A stretch of DNA of 15,695 nucleotides from JAXGPP01 sp964436865 (GTDB taxonomy: Bacteria; Planctomycetota; Planctomycetia; Pirellulales; Thermoguttaceae), in assembly GCA_964436865.1 (NCBI GenBank), contig CAYTFK010000156.1, positions 1 to 15,695 on the forward strand, in the 5' to 3' direction. The notes beneath the pieces are model-generated. The model saw only the letters and a program-made list of their open reading frames with translations, was not told where the DNA came from and did no database searches. Position 1 is the stretch's first letter, and each line of letters begins with the position of its first letter. The position numbers were made by a program, and so were the translations under genes. Below are positions 13,436 through 15,695 of this stretch, piece by piece.

Positions 13436-15589
13436 GTGAAAATCGCCTGCCTGATCCCGGCTCTGCTGGTGCTTCTCTCCGCAAACCTGACTGCTGCCGA
13501 AAATGATCTCCTGATCGCCGATTTCGAGGGCGAGGATTACGGCTCTTGGAAAGTTGAGGGGGAGGCTTTCGGCCCCGGTCCGGCCCGCGGCACGCTGTCG
13601 GGTCAGATGGACGTCAGCGGCTTTGACGGCAAAGGACTGGTCAACAGCTATTCGGGCGGCGATCGGACCAAGGGGACACTGACCTCGCCCCCCTTCACCA
13701 TCGAGCGCAAATACATCAATTTTCTCATCGGCGGCGGCAAGCATCCGGGTACGCGGATCGATTTGGTGGTCGATGGCCGCGCTGTCCGCACCGCCACCGG
13801 CCCCAACGACCGCCCCGGCGGCAGCGAGCGGCTCGACTGGGACGCCTGGGATGTAAACGATCTGGCCGGCAAGCGGGCGGTCATCCGCATCGTCGACGAA
13901 GAGACGGGCGGCTGGGGGCACATCAATATCGATCAAATCATCCAGAGCAACCAGCGTCGCGGCGCCGCACCGGCGGCCCGCGAGATGACCATTGAACGAC
14001 GCTTCCTGCACCTGCCGGTAAAGAACGGCGGGCGAAAGCACTGGATGCGTCTCTCGATCGACGGCCAGACGGTCCGCGATTTCGAGATCGAGCTGGCCGA
14101 AGGCGAGCCCGATTTCTGGGTATTCATCGACGCGGAAGCCTGGATGGGCCGCCGGCTCAGGATCGACGTCGACAAGCTCCCCTTTGGCTCAACCGGCCTG
14201 GAGTCGATCCGCCAGGCCGACGCCCTGCCCGATGCCGGCTCGCTCTATCGCGAGGCGCTGCGGCCGCAGTTTCACTTCACTTCGCGCCGCGGCTGGCACA
14301 ACGATCCCAACGGGCTGGTCTACTACGACGGCGAGTACCACCTGTTCTACCAGCACAATCCCTATGGCACCCCCTGGGGCAACATGACCTGGGGACACGC
14401 CGTGAGCCGCGACCTCGTCCATTGGCAGGAACTCGACGCCGCGCTCCATCCCGACCACCAGGGCACCATGTTCTCCGGATCGGCGGTGGTCGACCACCGT
14501 AACACGTCTGGCTTCCAGCAGGGCGGCGAAAAACCCATTGTCTGCATCTATACGGCGGCGGGGGGAACGAACCGGGCGTCGGCCGGCCAACCGTTCACTC
14601 AGGGCATCGCCTGGTCGAACGATCGCGGTCGGACCTGGACGAAGTACGAGAAAAACCCGGTGCTGGGGCACATCCTCGCCAGCAACCGGGACCCAAAGGT
14701 ATTCTGGCACGAACCGACTTCGCAGTGGATCATGGCCCTGTTCCTCGACGAGGAGCAGTACGCTCTCTTCAATTCGCCCGATCTGAAACAGTGGCAGAAG
14801 CTCTGCGACTTGCCCGACCCCGATTCGGGCGAATGCCCCGACTTCTTCGAACTACCCGTTGACGGCGATGCCGGCAACACGCGGTGGGTCTTCTGGGGAG
14901 CCAACGGCAACTACGTGATCGGCCGCTTCGACGGCCATGTGTTTACCAAGGAGAGCGGACCGCACCAGTCGAAGTGGGGCGCGAATGACTATGCAGCCCA
15001 GACCTACAGCGACATTCCCGCAACCGATGGCCGCCGCATCCAGTTCTCTTGGATGAACGGCGGGAGGTATCCGGGTATGCCTTTCAACCAGCAGATGTCC
15101 GTGCCCCGCGTACTCACGCTGCGGACCACGACGGAGGGCATTCGGCTGTTTATCGAGCCGGTTAAGGAACTCGATTCGCTCCGCGGCCGCAGGCACGCGG
15201 TGAACGAGTCAGCATTGCCGCCGGGCCAGAATCCGCTGTCGGCCGTCGCGGGCGAACTGTTCGACATCGAGGCCGAGATCGAACTGGGCAGCGCCAAGAC
15301 GGTCGGCTTCGAGATCCGCGGCCACAAGGTCGAGTACTCCGTCGCCGACAAGCGGCTCACCGCCCTGGAACGCTCCGCCCCGCTGGAGCCGGCAAACGGC
15401 CGGATCCGGCTCCGCATCCTCATCGACCGCACCTCGCTGGAGATCTTCGCGGGCGACGGACGCATCTCGATGGCCTCCTGTTTCCTGCCCGAAGCCGAGA
15501 ACAAACGCCTTGCCGTCTACGCCGACGGCGGACAGGCGAAGATCCGCTCGCTGAACGTTTGGGAGATGAAATCCGCCTGGGAGGAGTGA
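13436..15589 (+). CDS. Secreted GH32 fructan hydrolase (levanase/fructanase type)
   Basis: The enzyme should hydrolyse fructose polymers or sucrose-type beta-fructosides outside the cytoplasm. The 717-residue product has a signal peptide (MKIACLIPALLVLLSANLTAAEN). An N-terminal beta-rich module at about 27-172 runs from FEGEDYGSWKVEGEAFGPGP to WGHINIDQI, and a second module lies at about 183-250. The GH32 five-blade domain begins near 277 with WHNDPNGL (nucleophile Asp290), then RDP (418-420, transition-state Asp419) and ECPDFF (acid/base Glu466). All three catalytic residues are present. A C-terminal beta-sandwich covers about 600-712. The start is a GTG at 13436, chosen because the signal peptide follows at once; no clear ribosome site precedes it. 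No sugar transporter or regulator is adjacent downstream within view. Exo or endo activity cannot be decided. Confidence 0.93.
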   Translation: MKIACLIPALLVLLSANLTAAENDLLIADFEGEDYGSWKVEGEAFGPGPARGTLSGQMDVSGFDGKGLVNSYSGGDRTKGTLTSPPFTIERKYINFLIGGGKHPGTRIDLVVDGRAVRTATGPNDRPGGSERLDWDAWDVNDLAGKRAVIRIVDEETGGWGHINIDQIIQSNQRRGAAPAAREMTIERRFLHLPVKNGGRKHWMRLSIDGQTVRDFEIELAEGEPDFWVFIDAEAWMGRRLRIDVDKLPFGSTGLESIRQADALPDAGSLYREALRPQFHFTSRRGWHNDPNGLVYYDGEYHLFYQHNPYGTPWGNMTWGHAVSRDLVHWQELDAALHPDHQGTMFSGSAVVDHRNTSGFQQGGEKPIVCIYTAAGGTNRASAGQPFTQGIAWSNDRGRTWTKYEKNPVLGHILASNRDPKVFWHEPTSQWIMALFLDEEQYALFNSPDLKQWQKLCDLPDPDSGECPDFFELPVDGDAGNTRWVFWGANGNYVIGRFDGHVFTKESGPHQSKWGANDYAAQTYSDIPATDGRRIQFSWMNGGRYPGMPFNQQMSVPRVLTLRTTTEGIRLFIEPVKELDSLRGRRHAVNESALPPGQNPLSAVAGELFDIEAEIELGSAKTVGFEIRGHKVEYSVADKRLTALERSAPLEPANGRIRLRILIDRTSLEIFAGDGRISMASCFLPEAENKRLAVYADGGQAKIRSLNVWEMKSAWEE

Positions 15590-15613
15590 GCCGGGTTGGG
15601 GCTGCCATCTGAT

Positions 15614-15695
15614 ATGGCCACGCGACTTGATCCGGTTCGACACACCCAGTTTCTCATCGCGCTCTGGATGCACAACGCCAGCTACACCGGGGGCT
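15614..15695 (+). CDS. Possible start of a downstream gene, cut by the window edge
   Basis: An ATG at 15614 opens a frame (MATRLDPVRHTQFLIALWMH then NASYTGG) that stays open to the right edge, with high GC at third positions. It lies in the same frame as GH32, 24 nt after its stop codon. No good ribosome site is seen, and I recognise no family in the 27 visible residues, so this is tentative. Confidence 0.3.
   Translation, partial: MATRLDPVRHTQFLIALWMHNASYTGG

Noticed and set aside
1..15695. A defence system, prophage, insertion sequence, CRISPR array or tRNA/rRNA gene.
   Set aside because: No transposase, integrase, nuclease/helicase defence gene, regular spaced direct repeats, or recognisable tRNA/rRNA sequence was seen.

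Overview
The window is high-GC bacterial DNA, densely coding on both strands. It looks like a chromosome segment of a planctomycete (Planctomycetota, perhaps Pirellulales-like). The reasons are the mix of genes: a GspE/PilT/GspF pseudopilus cluster, a rhomboid protease with a conserved C-terminal tail, a Zn-ribbon STAS protein and a secreted GH32 enzyme with N-terminal modules. Many starts carry GGAG-type ribosome binding sites. The taxonomic call is inference from gene style, not from a marker gene. No rRNA, tRNA, CRISPR array, transposase or phage gene was seen.

Region 1 (1-7050, all minus strand) is a type IV pilus / type II secretion-like cluster. In transcription order it holds a PilB-type assembly ATPase (6903-5191), a 452-bp gap with a good promoter and a structured leader, the PilT retraction ATPase (4738-3605), a second PilB/GspE ATPase (3474-1762), the inner-membrane platform protein GspF/PilC (1630-302), and the first 38 codons of a pseudopilin (114-1), which runs off the left edge. 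Together they encode the cytoplasmic motors, the platform and a filament subunit. GspF carries what looks like an extra hydrophobic segment. The spacer between gspF and the pilin gene is built from degenerate 7-bp repeats around a hairpin.

Region 2 (7100-9845) is a set of short housekeeping or regulatory genes: a pterin-4a-carbinolamine dehydratase (minus), a divergent SlyX-like coiled-coil protein (plus), a stand-alone response-regulator receiver (minus), and a divergent MFS transporter (plus).

Region 3 (9911-13293, minus) reads as one co-oriented group: SGNH hydrolase, rhomboid protease, Zn-ribbon STAS protein (ATGA overlap with the rhomboid gene), then a PP2C phosphatase after 104 bp. It could be a membrane/partner-switching signalling unit. 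This is the least ordinary gene combination in the window, although each family is known.

Region 4 (13344-15695, plus) has a promoter and GC-rich leader hairpin, then a secreted GH32 fructan hydrolase. After it, the same reading frame reopens directly behind the stop codon and stays open to the window edge.

I did not find a clearly new system such as a defence island. The best leads are the GspF insertion, the heptad repeat spacer, the SGNH protein whose standard DxxH block is altered, and the rhomboid/STAS/PP2C cluster.
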